Part shown: positions 63,416 through 64,000 of the stretch, in pieces
Position numbering within the stretch: position 1 is the first letter of the stretch
Layout: every line of letters begins with the position of its first letter
Assembly: GCF_050436995.1 (NCBI RefSeq)
Contig: NC_134745.1
Span: 4,898,001 to 4,962,000, forward strand
Source: Anticarsia gemmatalis
Lineage: Eukaryota > Arthropoda > Insecta > Lepidoptera > Erebidae
Direction: 5' to 3'
Length of the DNA stretch: 64,000 nt
Notes under the pieces: generated by a model
Told to the model about the DNA's origin: nothing
Seen by the model: only the letters and a program-made list of their open reading frames with translations
Databases searched by the model: none
Program-made: the position numbers and the translations under genes

Positions 63416-63471
63416 TTACACATGACACATGCACGTAAGGTTGCAACGGACGGTGCATGTGTCATCTATAA
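63416..63471. repeat. 56-nt hairpin with 13-bp perfect core
   Basis: The arms 63422-63434 (atgacacatgcac) and 63453-63465 are exact reverse complements around an 18-nt loop. A few more pairs, with two mismatches, extend the stem outward. It is short for an animal microRNA precursor. Confidence 0.7.
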
Positions 63472-63880
63472 TTCAACTAAAGCTTGTCGATGAACTTAGT
63501 CAATTGAATAATGTCCATAATTAAATATTCCTTATAACACGATGGAAGGAAACGGCATAGGATGCGATTATACTGAGCAGTAATTCAGCGGATGTCGGCG
63601 ACAACAAATGCGTCGTACATCGTGAATTGTGACGAGTGGGCGAGAGAGCCTTGGCACGACCAAACTTGAGGTTTACTAACGTGCGAAAATAGCATTAACT
63701 ACTTAGCCCCTGACTGACTTATTTCGCAAGATTAAGGGTGAAAATACGAGTCTTGCTTTTGACATCCCACTAAGAAATGTAAACGTTTGTTACTCTTTCT
63801 CAAAAATTACTTCCGAACGAGTTCACTATCGACAGTTAAATAGCTATTCAGCTATACCACTCCGGGCTCCTCCATCCTCC

Positions 63881-63947
63881 ATTATTGAATTAATTTAGTA
63901 TCCTTGAAGAATACTTATGTTCAAGAATACAAAATTAATTCGATAAT
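63881..63947 (+). ncRNA. microRNA-precursor-like hairpin (candidate)
   Basis: Positions 63881-63908 pair with 63920-63947 around an 11-nt loop. There are 28 positions with two mismatches and one pair (T63886/G63942) that is G.U in a plus transcript. Length (67 nt), stem continuity and loop size fit an insect pre-miRNA. I recognise no known mature miRNA seed in either arm, and AT-rich DNA yields such folds by chance, so expression is unproven. It could also be the relic of a small foldback element. Confidence 0.3.
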
Positions 63948-64000
63948 TTTAATCATCTAATCTAGGTATAATGTCAAAAATTCGATGCTTGATTGTAAGT
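63948..64000. other. window end, nothing recognised
   Basis: The last 53 bases are AT-rich with no feature. Confidence 0.5.

Noticed and set aside
1..64000. Prokaryotic features, CRISPR arrays, tRNA or rRNA genes
   Set aside because: No regularly spaced direct repeats with unique spacers, no cloverleaf with intact A and B boxes outside the SINE, and no rRNA-like segment was recognised.

Overview
This is AT-rich eukaryotic nuclear DNA, almost certainly from a moth or butterfly (Lepidoptera) and probably a noctuid-type moth. I see no operons, no long intact host reading frame, no tRNA or rRNA gene and no CRISPR array. The lineage call rests on interspersed repeats I recognise. There are five Helitron-like elements that start TC, end CTAG and sit between A and T. 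There are two pieces of a SINE typical of noctuid moths, a degraded hAT-type MITE, and a 5'-truncated non-LTR retrotransposon.

Layout. Positions 1-37.9 kb are mostly unique, AT-rich intronic or intergenic sequence. They hold one Helitron-like copy (2.5 kb), one copy of a small MITE family (12.0 kb), a reverse-transcriptase remnant (21.3 kb), and a few short candidate exons supported only by splice-like signals and open frames. At 37,957-39,044 lies the best-preserved coding sequence of the window. It is the C-terminal part of a retrotransposon protein with a CCHC motif and a restriction-like endonuclease motif, flanked by a 12-bp direct repeat. At 44.6-44.95 kb a CpG-rich block on the minus strand ends in a perfect splice donor and lacks ATG, so it looks like a non-coding first exon and promoter. 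From 47.7 to 59.7 kb repeats are dense: SINE pieces, a 195-bp-arm inverted repeat, three further MITE copies, four Helitron-like copies and the hAT MITE. The last 4 kb are quiet apart from two small hairpins.

How the pieces relate. If the 44.6 kb block is a real first exon, its transcript runs leftward and much of the left part of the window could be its long introns; I cannot assemble a full gene from the sequence alone. The most unusual structure is the inverted repeat at 50,531-51,006. Its arms differ at only four places, and all four would be G.U pairs in a minus-strand transcript, so such an RNA would fold into an unbroken 195-bp duplex. Host exon calls are low confidence and are marked so.
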